Source: Peribacillus simplex NBRC 15720 = DSM 1321
Lineage (GTDB): Bacteria; Bacillota; Bacilli; Bacillales; DSM-1321
NCBI RefSeq assembly: GCF_002243645.1
Contig: NZ_CP017704.1
Location: 3,924,001 to 3,988,000, forward strand
Direction of reading: 5' to 3'
DNA length: 64,000 nt
Shown here: one piece after another, positions 7,726 through 15,192 of the stretch
Numbering within the stretch: position 1 is the first letter of the stretch
Layout of the letters: each line of letters starts with the position of its first letter
Program-made: the position numbers and the translations under genes
The notes under the pieces: generated by a model
Databases searched by the model: none
What the model was told of the DNA's origin: nothing
Seen by the model: the letters and a program-made list of their open reading frames with translations, nothing else

Positions 7726-8030
7726 TTGAATACGTTCAAGGGCTCTGCATATCCGCAGGGTAAATGGGAATGGTCTGTCTATTTTTAAGGAAACCTTCAT
7801 TTTACGCTTTTTTTGCTGTCCAGCTGAAGCCGCGGCAACCTTTGTGGCTCAAAGGTTTTCGCTAAACCAGTTAATCTTATAAATACGCATCCAAGGAGGT
7901 CATTTTGGATACGTGTAGAAGGTTGGACCCTCCGTAGCATGACCAAACGAAGGCCAGTGGGAGATTATTTTTATCGTGAAAATAATCATCCTCTCAGGTT
8001 TCTTTAGTTAGGTTCTGATCCATTTACTCT
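7726..8030 (+). promoter_or_regulatory. structured mRNA leader between leader peptide and terminator
   Basis: About 300 nt of untranslated leader. Visible pairings are CTGC/GCAG around 7745-7758; GGTCAT (7898-7903) with ATGACC (7939-7944); ATCCAA with TTGGAT (7889-7910) around an AAGGAGGT sequence; and GATTATTTT/AAAATAATC (about 7963-7987). A second small ORF, TTG at 7905 to TAG at 7937 (10 codons, ending R-R-L-D-P-P), starts 5 bases after that AAGGAGGT. Several mutually exclusive hairpins are possible, as expected for an attenuator. Confidence 0.55.
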
Positions 8031-8060
8031 AAACACAGGCAGATAGCCTGTGTTTTTTTT
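8031..8060 (+). terminator. intrinsic terminator in the MFS leader (attenuator)
   Basis: 10-bp stem AAACACAGGC / GCCTGTGTTT with a 5-base loop and eight T, ending 47 bases before the MFS start codon. With no other gene between the upstream promoter and the transporter, it should act as a conditional terminator. Confidence 0.8.
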
Positions 8061-8106
8061 AGGGCATTAAGAAAAAAATATTAAAATAGAATGAGGTGTA
8101 TAAGAG

Positions 8107-9357
8107 ATGAAATCATTAAATGAACAAGTAACGGACAATTGGAAAAAGAATATAACTCTTTTTCTAGGCAGTCAGACCATATCGCTCTTTGGTTCGTCCT
8201 TGGTTCAGTATGCCATCATGTGGTATATCACGTTGAATACACAGTCGGGTGTCATGATGACGATATCCATCGTTTGTGGTTTCGTGCCTACCTTTATACT
8301 CTCCCCAATCGCGGGGGTATGGGCAGACCGCTATAATCGGAAGATGCTGATCATCCTTTCGGATTCATTGATTGCCATTTCAACGCTGATATTGGCCATC
8401 TTGTTTTTAATCGGCTACGATGAGCTTTGGCTGCTTTTCGTCATGTCCGCTGTCCGGGCGATCGGAACTGGAATCCAGACTCCTGCAGTTGGGGCCATTC
8501 TTCCGCAGCTTGTGCCAGAAGATAAACTTACGAAGGTGAACGGGACAAATGGAAGCATTCAAGCGCTAGTGATGCTCGTTTCCCCCATGGTGAGCGGCGC
8601 GCTGCTTACGATGGCTTCAATCGAAACCATTTTCTTCATTGATGTGATTACAGCTGCAATTGCCATCTTCACATTGCTGGCATTTTTGAAAATTCCAGCA
8701 CATGCGAAGGCATTAAAAGAGCAAACAACCAGCTATTTCGCCGATTTGCAAGAAGGATTCAGCTATATCAAGAATCACGACTTTCTTAAGAAGTTCTTTA
8801 TGTTTTTCGCATTTTTCTTCGTGCTTGCCGCACCTGTTGCATTTCTTACACCGCTTCAGGTCACACGCTCTTTCGGGAATGATGTTTGGCGGTTGACTGC
8901 GATAGAAATCACTTTTGCCATCGGTATGATGCTAGGTGGGATTTTCATGGCTTCCTGGGGAGGCTTTAAAAACAAGATCCATACGATGACACTTGCGAGC
9001 CTTATAATTGGTGCCTGTACTTTCGCTCTTGGAATCATCCCCGTTTTCTGGATTTACTTGATCATCATGGGGGTAGTCGGGGTGGCGATGCCGATCTTTA
9101 ATACGCCGTCCACGGTCTTGTTACAGGAGAAGGTCAATGGTGATCTTCTCGGTAGGGTATTTGGTGTTTTAGGGATGATTTCGACTTCGATGATGCCGCT
9201 GGGAATGCTTGTATTTGGACCGATATCCGACATCATTAAAATAGAATGGCTGCTTATAGGAACTGGTTTATTGCTGTTCATTCAAGGTTTTTTCCTACTG
9301 GGCAGCAAAGTGTTGATCGAAGCCGGAAAACCGATCTCGAAAGATGCCCCCGAGTAA
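8107..9357 (+). CDS. MFS efflux transporter, Mef-like macrolide efflux type
   Basis: 416 residues with about 12 membrane segments. The motif GVWADRYNRK (about 70-79) is the MFS loop 2-3 signature, and the opening LFLGSQTISLFGSSLVQYAIMWYI is typical of the Mef/MdtH-like group that includes Mef(A) macrolide pumps. It should export a drug using the proton gradient at the cytoplasmic membrane. ATG start with GAGGTG 8 bases upstream. The ErmD-like leader and attenuator upstream suggest macrolide or related ribosome-drug induction, which fits the family. The actual substrate is not proved by sequence. Confidence 0.85.
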   Translation: MKSLNEQVTDNWKKNITLFLGSQTISLFGSSLVQYAIMWYITLNTQSGVMMTISIVCGFVPTFILSPIAGVWADRYNRKMLIILSDSLIAISTLILAILFLIGYDELWLLFVMSAVRAIGTGIQTPAVGAILPQLVPEDKLTKVNGTNGSIQALVMLVSPMVSGALLTMASIETIFFIDVITAAIAIFTLLAFLKIPAHAKALKEQTTSYFADLQEGFSYIKNHDFLKKFFMFFAFFFVLAAPVAFLTPLQVTRSFGNDVWRLTAIEITFAIGMMLGGIFMASWGGFKNKIHTMTLASLIIGACTFALGIIPVFWIYLIIMGVVGVAMPIFNTPSTVLLQEKVNGDLLGRVFGVLGMISTSMMPLGMLVFGPISDIIKIEWLLIGTGLLLFIQGFFLLGSKVLIEAGKPISKDAPE

Positions 9358-9530
9358 TGGTACACAGAACGCCCATGTAAAGATGAAGGACTGGAGCCTG
9401 GGCGGTGTTCCGGCTGATATGGATATTATGAATATTAAAGGATATTGGATATTTGGCAGCCCTCCAGTTATTTATTTTTGTAAAATGGTAATACCATGAA
9501 GGTCATCATAGATTAGCTAAGGAGGAAAAG

Positions 9531-9728
9531 ATGGAATTTTTGGGAAAAGTATTTAAATGGATGGTAGTTATCGGAATGATTCTACTGTTAGGACGACTGC
9601 TTACGATGGCATTTTTATTTCTGGATATTCCATTTACGACCTTTTTTAAGGACTACAGTCTCATTTCGATCATCATTTTAATAATAGGTGCAATTGGTCA
9701 GCAATTCACCAAGCCGGATAAAAAGTAA
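9531..9728 (+). CDS. small two-segment membrane protein, unknown function
   Basis: 65 residues with an AAGGAGG ribosome site 6 bases before the ATG. Two hydrophobic segments are visible (about 8-31 and 41-58), and the C-terminus is charged (KPDKK). It resembles many unnamed small Bacillaceae membrane proteins; I do not recognise a family. It stands alone, 170 bp after the MFS gene. Confidence 0.7.
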   Translation: MEFLGKVFKWMVVIGMILLLGRLLTMAFLFLDIPFTTFFKDYSLISIIILIIGAIGQQFTKPDKK

Positions 9729-9828
9729 AATGAGTTATCACCTTACCTTTTTCATGGAAATGATCAGCTTCGAATCAAAAAGACCGACATATTCTATTGT
9801 CGATCTACAGTTTTTTATATTTAAAAAA

Positions 9829-9958
9829 CGTTCCAGTTGATTTCAGAAATCCGCACCCTTTCCGCCGGCTGCCTGCCAAGCCTCATCAAAGCAAGCGTCT
9901 GTGGGGTCTCGGTTAGCCAGTTATTCGGCAGGAGTGTTGCAAATTTCTTCAATCTAGT
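9829..9958. repeat. degenerate copy of a Bacillaceae intergenic repeat
   Basis: The stretch contains, in order, GTTCCAGTTGATTTC, TTTCCGCC, GCCTCATC, GCGTCTGTGGGGTCTC, GGCAGGAGTGTTGC and CAATC. As I recall it, this is the order of conserved blocks in a widespread Bacillaceae intergenic element whose intact form reads GTTGATTTCCGCTCC ... GCGGGGTCTC ... GGAGTCTCGC ... AATCAAC. This copy is clearly decayed. The assignment rests on memory, not on a search. Confidence 0.45.
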
Positions 9959-10300
9959 GAGGGTTTAAAAAACATGAAGGATAAACAAGTCTTCTTTTAA
10001 AACCATGGTTCGGGATGAAACCAATCCTATCCTCCTATTGCAATGAACTTTTCAATATACAAAGCAGCTTACACAGTTAATAAATGATTTGGAGCATACG
10101 CTGGGGGAATTCCAGATAAAGAATTAAAGGAACGGGGGAGGCCACTAAGTGGTTTCCCCTTTTGGTTGTATAGCCATTTTACCATTCTGCAGGCACTTGA
10201 CCTTGATTCGTTTAACGGGGCATCTCTCTATTAGAGGACAAAATCACATAGAAGTACAAAAGTACAATTTAGAGGGGCTGGTCAAGTATCCATGCCTTTT
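9959..10300. other. intergenic stretch with no clear gene
   Basis: No ORF with a ribosome site. A 26-codon open stretch without a start codon (about 10048-10128, ending GEFQIKN) looks coding-like and could be the tail of a decayed gene. A terminator-like hairpin follows at 10134-10163. Confidence 0.4.
10134..10163 (+). terminator. terminator-like hairpin
   Basis: GGGGAGGCCAC pairs with GTGGTTTCCCC (two G-U pairs), loop TAA, followed by TTTT. It lies just after a short coding-like stretch and may end a small or decayed transcription unit. Confidence 0.6.
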
Positions 10301-10438
10301 TTACAAAGGGGAATAATATATAGGAATCGGACAAGTAGGGTCCAATGGCTCAAGGCCAAAAGCAGGACTATTTTTGTTGTCATACCAATAACGACGATGG
10401 TGACACTGCTCCACCAGTAATGCAATCGCATCACTCAT
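10301..10438 (-). CDS. candidate 45-residue protein, unknown
   Basis: ATG at 10438 encodes MSDAIALLVEQCHHRRYWYD and continues to a Pro/Tyr-rich end (PIPIYYSPL). A GAGGAGATAG ribosome-like sequence lies about 13 bases upstream, somewhat far, because the GATGAGT sequence there is duplicated. Amino-acid composition and codon use look like a real gene, and small Tyr/Pro-rich proteins are frequent in spore coats, but no family is recognised. Confidence 0.4.
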   Translation of the reverse strand: MSDAIALLVEQCHHRRYWYDNKNSPAFGLEPLDPTCPIPIYYSPL

Positions 10439-10501
10439 CACTCATCACTATCTCCTCATTTTCCATTGATGCATATCCAAGATTTAATCTGAGATAGATT
10501 A

Positions 10502-10645
10502 CTAGATTAAAAATCCTATGGTGCCTACCAAGATGATGTAAACATGGTGTCCATAAAAGGCGGAAAACAACTTGGTTGAGTTAACGACAGCCAATAGATA
10601 AAGTGTTTTTGAAGCTTTCACATAGTAAAACGGTGTATATGCCAT
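10502..10645 (-). CDS. candidate 47-residue membrane protein, unknown
   Basis: ATG at 10645 encodes MAYTPFYYVKASKTLYLLAV and ends HHVYIILVGTIGFLI, with two possible membrane segments. The composition looks coding, but no ribosome site precedes the ATG and the frame opens inside the terminator of the upstream gene. It may be a remnant or use another start. Confidence 0.3.
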   Translation of the reverse strand: MAYTPFYYVKASKTLYLLAVVNSTKLFSAFYGHHVYIILVGTIGFLI

Positions 10646-10659
10646 AGATTCATAGAAAC

Positions 10660-10690
10660 GAGGGGAAGGCCATTTATGCTTTCCCCTTAT
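10660..10690. terminator. hairpin after the HesB-like gene
   Basis: GGGGAAGGC / GCTTTCCCC with a 7-base loop, followed on the plus strand by TTATTTACTT. It lies 10 bases from the stop of the minus-strand HesB-like gene and is probably its terminator, although the T-run is weak on that strand. Confidence 0.55.
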
Positions 10691-10699
10691 TTACTTCTG

Positions 10700-10990
10700 C
10701 TAGATGATGAGTGATACCAATGGATTCGGGTTCCTGATCAAAAATCCATCGCCTTCGTAATCAATTTCCGTTTGATCTGTAAAATGGGAGTCCGATGGGT
10801 CAATCAACATTTTTATATCATGTAAAACGAGTATTTCCTCGTGCTCTTTTTTAGAGATTGCCAAGCTTAATGTATAGTTCATCTGGTTACAGCAAGGTCT
10901 GTTTATGCCAAACCTCAAATACGATTCCCCTCCCAAACTATGCTGCATATTTTTAATTGCCTGTTGGGCTTTCTCTGTCATTTTTATCAA
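10700..10990 (-). CDS. HesB/IscA-like (iron-sulfur biosynthesis fold) protein
   Basis: 96 residues from the TTG at 10990, which has GGAG 8 bases upstream; the GTG at 10999 overlaps that site and is rejected. The pattern TEKAQQAIKNM ... YLRFGINRPCC ... SLAISKKEHE ... DYEGDGFLIRNPNP follows the HesB/YadR/YfhF fold. It lacks the C-terminal C-G-C of true A-type scaffold proteins and has only Cys33-Cys34, as in Bacillus HesB-like proteins of unknown function, so iron-sulfur transfer is doubtful. Confidence 0.75.
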   Translation of the reverse strand: MIKMTEKAQQAIKNMQHSLGGESYLRFGINRPCCNQMNYTLSLAISKKEHEEILVLHDIKMLIDPSDSHFTDQTEIDYEGDGFLIRNPNPLVSLII

Positions 10991-11231
10991 AATGTTCACT
11001 CCTATATCGTTAACCTCTTCATAAATAGGGCAAGCCGTATATGCACGACTTTATCATGACCAGGATTCCTATAATCTAACTTTACCCATTTTGCATAAAA
11101 AAATAAAACCCTTTAGGAATTCTTCGATTTCCAACTTATCTCGATGAGGTGAAATTTTACAGTATAGGAATATTGATTTATTTATAAAGTGCTTCAATGA
11201 AAGTGACCGAATTTTTTTGTAAAAAATAGGC

Positions 11232-11258
11232 TAAAGGTTTCGTTTGGTTCGACGATGA
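11232..11258 (+). promoter_or_regulatory. candidate SigD (flagellar/autolysin) promoter
   Basis: TAAA (11232-11235), exactly 15 bases, then GACGATGA (11251-11258), against the SigD consensus TAAA-N15-GCCGATAT. It lies about 135 bases upstream of a LysM-NlpC/P60 hydrolase, and such hydrolases (lytF) belong to the SigD regulon in B. subtilis. Confidence 0.45.
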
Positions 11259-11393
11259 TATTGTTGAGATGAGCAATAAGACATTATTTTAGGTGAATGA
11301 TAGGATAAAAGATTTATATGAAAGTTGTTCGGCTTCATATGATGGAATACATCGTAAATTTAAAATATTTCAGCGTATAAAGGAAGGGTTAAA

Positions 11394-12596
11394 ATGTTTA
11401 ATGGAAAAATAAGCTGTATGATATTTACTTTGGTATTTATGATTAGTTTCACTTTTTTACCTAGCATAAAGGCCGAGGCTGCAGATCCTGTGCATACTGT
11501 AATATCTGGCGAAACGGTAGATTCGATTGCCAAGACATATGATATATCGGCTGAGCAATTAATGAAAACGAATGGTTTACCGGATGATAAGTTATTTGCG
11601 GGCCAAAAGTTGGCAATCATTCAGACGGCGTATACTCCTTCCATCTATCAATGGTCAGAGAGAGGAAAAAAAATTGCGAACTATGCGAAATCTTTTATGG
11701 GGTTTAAAAAGACAGCTGGTGAGGAGACGCCTGAAAAAGGGTTTGATTCGAGCGGATTGATTCATTGGGTGCTTTCCCAGCAAAATGTGCCGGTCGACCG
11801 TTTGACAGTGGATGGTTTTTATAAGCAAGGGATGGATACAGCCACTCCGAAAACTGGGGATATTATATTCTTTCTGGAAAAAGACAGCTTAAAAGTCATG
11901 ACTGCGGGTATTTATATTGGCAAAAACCAATTTGTCAATTCTGGATATGGTGCAGAAACGGTTCAGGTGAGATCCACTACAGAAGATTACTTTGCAAAAT
12001 ACCAAGTGGCGTACAAAACATACACGCCTAAAGGAGAGCATATCGTCCAAACGGGAGAAACGCTTAATAGTATATCGGAGAATTACAGCATTTCCATGAG
12101 TGCGATCAAAAGTCGTAACGCGTTAAGTACGGATGAGTTGATGCAAGGGCAGTATCTTCAACTATACAGCAACCCGTTATATCCGTTTTATGTAAACCAG
12201 GAGGCTGCATATGATAAAGCATATGATGTCATCAAGTATGCATACACTTTACGCGGATTCACCTATGTTTTTGGGGGAGAAGATCCGATGATCGGAATGG
12301 ATTGCAGCGGCTTCATTTATTGGGTCATGAAGGAGCAGGGCCTTTCAGTAAAACGAGATTCCGCAGCGGATTACTTCTCATTGGTGCCCAAAATCGAAAA
12401 TCCAAAGGCTGGGGATTTAGTGTTTTTTAGCGACACAGGAACAAGGCTAGGTGTGACCCATGTAGGTATTTATCTAGGTGATGGCCGTTTTCTCAATACA
12501 ACGGAAAACACCGGCGTTCATATCTCCAATCTTTCGTCAGGTTATTTTGCCGAGAAATTCGAAAGCTTCGGTCAAGTTGAAAGCCTCATGGACTAA
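11394..12596 (+). CDS. secreted LysM / NlpC-P60 cell-wall (or gamma-glutamyl) hydrolase with a dead and a live catalytic domain
   Basis: 400 residues. Signal peptide to about residue 30 (AEAA), LysM 1 (about 33-76), NlpC/P60-like domain 1 (about 88-210), LysM 2 (about 215-258), NlpC/P60 domain 2 (about 272-400). Domain 2 has the catalytic Cys304 (MDCSG) and His356 (VTHVGIY). In domain 1 the equivalent positions are Ser119 (FDSSG) and Ala171 (MTAGIY), so it should be inactive and may bind substrate. The family cleaves D-Glu-meso-DAP bonds in peptidoglycan, and relatives such as PgdS cut gamma-polyglutamate. It is convergent with a poly-gamma-glutamate hydrolase gene and next to the cap operon. 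ATG with AGGAAGGG upstream. Confidence 0.88.
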   Translation: MFNGKISCMIFTLVFMISFTFLPSIKAEAADPVHTVISGETVDSIAKTYDISAEQLMKTNGLPDDKLFAGQKLAIIQTAYTPSIYQWSERGKKIANYAKSFMGFKKTAGEETPEKGFDSSGLIHWVLSQQNVPVDRLTVDGFYKQGMDTATPKTGDIIFFLEKDSLKVMTAGIYIGKNQFVNSGYGAETVQVRSTTEDYFAKYQVAYKTYTPKGEHIVQTGETLNSISENYSISMSAIKSRNALSTDELMQGQYLQLYSNPLYPFYVNQEAAYDKAYDVIKYAYTLRGFTYVFGGEDPMIGMDCSGFIYWVMKEQGLSVKRDSAADYFSLVPKIENPKAGDLVFFSDTGTRLGVTHVGIYLGDGRFLNTTENTGVHISNLSSGYFAEKFESFGQVESLMD

Positions 12597-12601
12597 GAAG
12601 C

Positions 12602-13231
12602 TTATTCAACCTGTTTATATTCAAGAGTCGCTTTTTCAATGGCAGTAACGAACCGTTTAAAAAGATCACAGTGATTGATCCTGTTCTTACTGGTAAAGTC
12701 ATCACCTTTGAAAAAGCTTTTTCTAAGCTTTGTGGAAAGTTCCAATTGCACGCCTGCACCCGTTTTGGATGTGTTGGTGATGTTGTATCCGCTCATGCCT
12801 GAAAGGTGCTGCGGTGCATGATCAGTTTGAAATCCAGCTTTGTTGAGGCATTGCTGAATAAGGTACTTATAGGGTTCGTTCCTTCCGCCAATGTAAACCA
12901 GCGCATTATGTACGTCGTAGTGGCCATGGATCGAAAGGATGGTCTGAGCGTTCGCTGTCATTGAAACGCCGCCCGGTTCATTGAATAAGGGGGATGTTAT
13001 ATGGAGGACCTGGTTGCCCCTTGGTTTTAGGCCTTCGAATAGATAGGTGCTTGCACAAAGTCTCTCTCCAAGTGCGGCTGCAACTTCGCTCGTACCTGGT
13101 TCGATATTCCCGCCATGTATGGCTAGAACTGCGATATCAGGATTCCTGTGATGAACGATGATGCGGTAATCGAGGTCTTCTTGTTCATTTTGCTGCAGTT
13201 CAATAAAATCGATATAGCTATTTTCACTCAT
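12602..13231 (-). CDS. poly-gamma-glutamate hydrolase family zinc enzyme
   Basis: 209 residues of the PghP family (PF05908; B. subtilis YmaC/YndL and phage enzymes), which hydrolyse gamma-linked polyglutamate. The signature AIHGGNIEPGTSE (about 37-49) supplies zinc ligands His39 and Glu44, and IHGHYD (about 101-106) another histidine. No signal peptide is visible, so it may act in the cytoplasm or on lysis. It lies directly downstream of the cap operon in the same direction and ends 5 bp from the convergent NlpC/P60 gene. Capsule turnover is the likely role. Confidence 0.85.
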   Translation of the reverse strand: MSENSYIDFIELQQNEQEDLDYRIIVHHRNPDIAVLAIHGGNIEPGTSEVAAALGERLCASTYLFEGLKPRGNQVLHITSPLFNEPGGVSMTANAQTILSIHGHYDVHNALVYIGGRNEPYKYLIQQCLNKAGFQTDHAPQHLSGMSGYNITNTSKTGAGVQLELSTKLRKSFFKGDDFTSKNRINHCDLFKRFVTAIEKATLEYKQVE

Positions 13232-13287
13232 GGTTATCCTCCGTATCTATAGCGTATTTCATCTTCCATATCCGTTGACGGCAAAAA

Positions 13288-13318
13288 TAAAAAAAGCGGG
13301 GATGCCCCAGCTTTTTTT
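13288..13318 (-). terminator. terminator of the cap operon
   Basis: In the minus sense AAAAAAGC-TGGGGCATCCCC-GCTTTTTT forms a symmetric A/T-flanked hairpin whose start overlaps the capE stop codon. It should end the capBCADE transcript. Confidence 0.8.
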
Positions 13319-13466
13319 ATTTTTCGACAGTCGTATATTGTTCTATTTTCTTTTGCTCGTCGGGTGTTAAAGTTTCTGTCCGTTTAAATGTATTCATGGT
13401 CACAAGCAGGGCTGTTATTAGAACAACGGGTATAACCCAGCTTGTTATTTTTTTTACGGTATTCAT
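13317..13466 (-). CDS. capE: polyglutamate synthase small subunit CapE/PgsE
   Basis: 49 residues: [20 protein letters not shown] begins a single membrane helix, followed by a hydrophilic tail [13 protein letters not shown]. This matches the B. subtilis PgsE layout (short, one helix, then LTDQEKQKI). CapE/PgsE is needed with CapB, CapC and CapA for efficient polyglutamate synthesis. ATG with AAGGGG about 9 bases upstream. Last of five genes in B. anthracis capBCADE order, 72 bp after capD. Short length makes it easy to miss; context makes it convincing. Confidence 0.85.
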   Translation of the reverse strand: MNTVKKITSWVIPVVLITALLVTMNTFKRTETLTPDEQKKIEQYTTVEK

Positions 13467-13538
13467 ATTCTAAGTCCCCTTATACATCGCTAGAATTCTT
13501 ATGATTTTTTTTAGAAAAGGAGGGGTTGGATTGCACTT

Positions 13539-15119
13539 TTATTGCTGAGCTTTCCAGCTTCCATTTCTTCTTTTATCCCCAGCTCCGGATATTTGTCCAT
13601 TTTTCTCATTTTTAACGAGTACTTGAACCCCACCATAATACATGGGGGAAATCTTCTGAATGACTTCATATCCTGAATCTTCCAAGTTGGATATTATTTC
13701 ATCCGAAAGCCTGGATTCTGTATAAATTTTCTTTCCATCAAAGACGAACCGATTACGGTCGACGATATCCTGAAATGGGCCTTCATTCTCTGTATAAGAA
13801 TATAGGACCTGCATCAATACTTGCGGAATCCTATCACCGCCTGGTGAGCCGATCCCAATCGATTCCTTCCCTGGTTTCTTGAGAATGGTCGGAGCGGTGA
13901 AAGTTCTTGACCGTTTATATGCCTCTTGAGAGTTCAAACCGGACCGGAAATTTTTCAATTGATCGTTAAGGAAAAAACCATTCGTATAGTCACCAGATCC
14001 GAAAAAGTTGCTGAGCGTATTTGTTGCGGAAACGACAGTGCCATACTTGTCCATGATCACAAAGTGTGTCGTACTTTCATGTTCTTCGGAATCATTCGAT
14101 TCTTTATTTTCCCAATTATCACTTTTGATCTTACTTTTAAGATTGTTCAAGTGAATGGGGGAGAGCAATTGTTCCGCCTTAGAGTGGCTTATCCCATCCC
14201 CAATATGGGCGGACCGATCTTGATAGGCTGTATTTGAGATGCCCCCCAGGACTTTCAAATAAGCTGATTTACTTGAAGATTCACCGAGGTTCGTTTCCTC
14301 GGCGAGCCTCAACATTTCAAGAACTGTAATCCCGGAAAAGGGCGGAGGGGCGGTTAAAACGTCATAACCGGCAAATGTTCCTTGAACCGGCTTACGTTCT
14401 TTCACCTCATAGCGCTTTAAATCCTTCAAGTCGATGTCTGTTTCTCTTTTAATATCCCGTGCAATTTCCCCTTTATAAAAACCATCAGGACCTTCCTTCT
14501 GAACTAGCTTCAATGTTTCAGCAAGGTTTTCTTGAATGAGGGTTTTGCCTGGTTCAATGGCATCGCCATCAGGATAAAATAATGATGTATCGGAAGATAA
14601 CCTTGGTTGAGCTGCGGCTAAGCGCGAAGATAAAATCTCATCCACTTTAAAACCGCCTTCAGCCAAATCAATCGCCGGCTGAAGAAGATCCTCCATCGGT
14701 ACGCTCCCATACTTATCATGGATAACCTGCATGCCGGCCACTAAACCAGGAATCCCCGTATCGTGTCTTGAACTTGGGTCTTCCGGAGAAGATTCACGAT
14801 AATCGATAAAATTGGGATCGCCGGATTCCGGGTCAATCAGCATACCGCCTCCGCCACCCACGCCAGATCCATAGGGTTCGACTACACCTAATACATAGGA
14901 TACCGCAATGGCGGCATCCGCCGCCGTACCGCCGTTATCCAATATATCCATCCCGACATCTATTGCGATTGGGTTTGAAGAACTGACCCCATATGATTGT
15001 GCGCTTTTACTATCTATCGGTTCATTAGTGTCAGAAATAGGGGGTGTCTTCGAACATCCAGCAATATAAATGAGCATGCTAAGGGAAATGAGCACTTTTC
15101 TCGTCATACGGTTAATCAT
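13539..15119 (-). CDS. capD: CapD gamma-glutamyltransferase, capsule-anchoring enzyme
   Basis: 526 residues, close to the 528 of B. anthracis CapD. A lipoprotein signal ends YIAG|C (Cys22). The gamma-glutamyltranspeptidase fold follows, with the autocleavage site STTHFVIMD and the new N-terminal catalytic Thr at about 350. The GSGVGGGGGMLID loop (about 84-96) and the GSPGGDRIP oxyanion region are conserved. CapD cuts polyglutamate and transfers it to peptidoglycan cross-bridges, giving a covalently anchored capsule; other GGTs act on glutathione. The position between capA and capE is that of capD, not of a stand-alone ggt. ATG with AAAGGGGG upstream. Confidence 0.88.
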   Translation of the reverse strand: MINRMTRKVLISLSMLIYIAGCSKTPPISDTNEPIDSKSAQSYGVSSSNPIAIDVGMDILDNGGTAADAAIAVSYVLGVVEPYGSGVGGGGGMLIDPESGDPNFIDYRESSPEDPSSRHDTGIPGLVAGMQVIHDKYGSVPMEDLLQPAIDLAEGGFKVDEILSSRLAAAQPRLSSDTSLFYPDGDAIEPGKTLIQENLAETLKLVQKEGPDGFYKGEIARDIKRETDIDLKDLKRYEVKERKPVQGTFAGYDVLTAPPPFSGITVLEMLRLAEETNLGESSSKSAYLKVLGGISNTAYQDRSAHIGDGISHSKAEQLLSPIHLNNLKSKIKSDNWENKESNDSEEHESTTHFVIMDKYGTVVSATNTLSNFFGSGDYTNGFFLNDQLKNFRSGLNSQEAYKRSRTFTAPTILKKPGKESIGIGSPGGDRIPQVLMQVLYSYTENEGPFQDIVDRNRFVFDGKKIYTESRLSDEIISNLEDSGYEVIQKISPMYYGGVQVLVKNEKNGQISGAGDKRRNGSWKAQQ

Positions 15120-15192
15120 CGGTTGGTCCCCCTTTTCGTTGAACTTCTAAGTTGTGTGTCTTTTTTCTTTACGTAGTAGTACAAAGCGTTCC

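Noticed and set aside
7579-7800. 73-residue minus-strand ORF
   Set aside because: Lies antisense to the MFS leader, has no ribosome site, and the plus strand carries the recognisable leader peptide.
13539-15119. Ordinary secreted gamma-glutamyltranspeptidase
   Set aside because: Length, lipobox and position between capA and capE fit CapD better.
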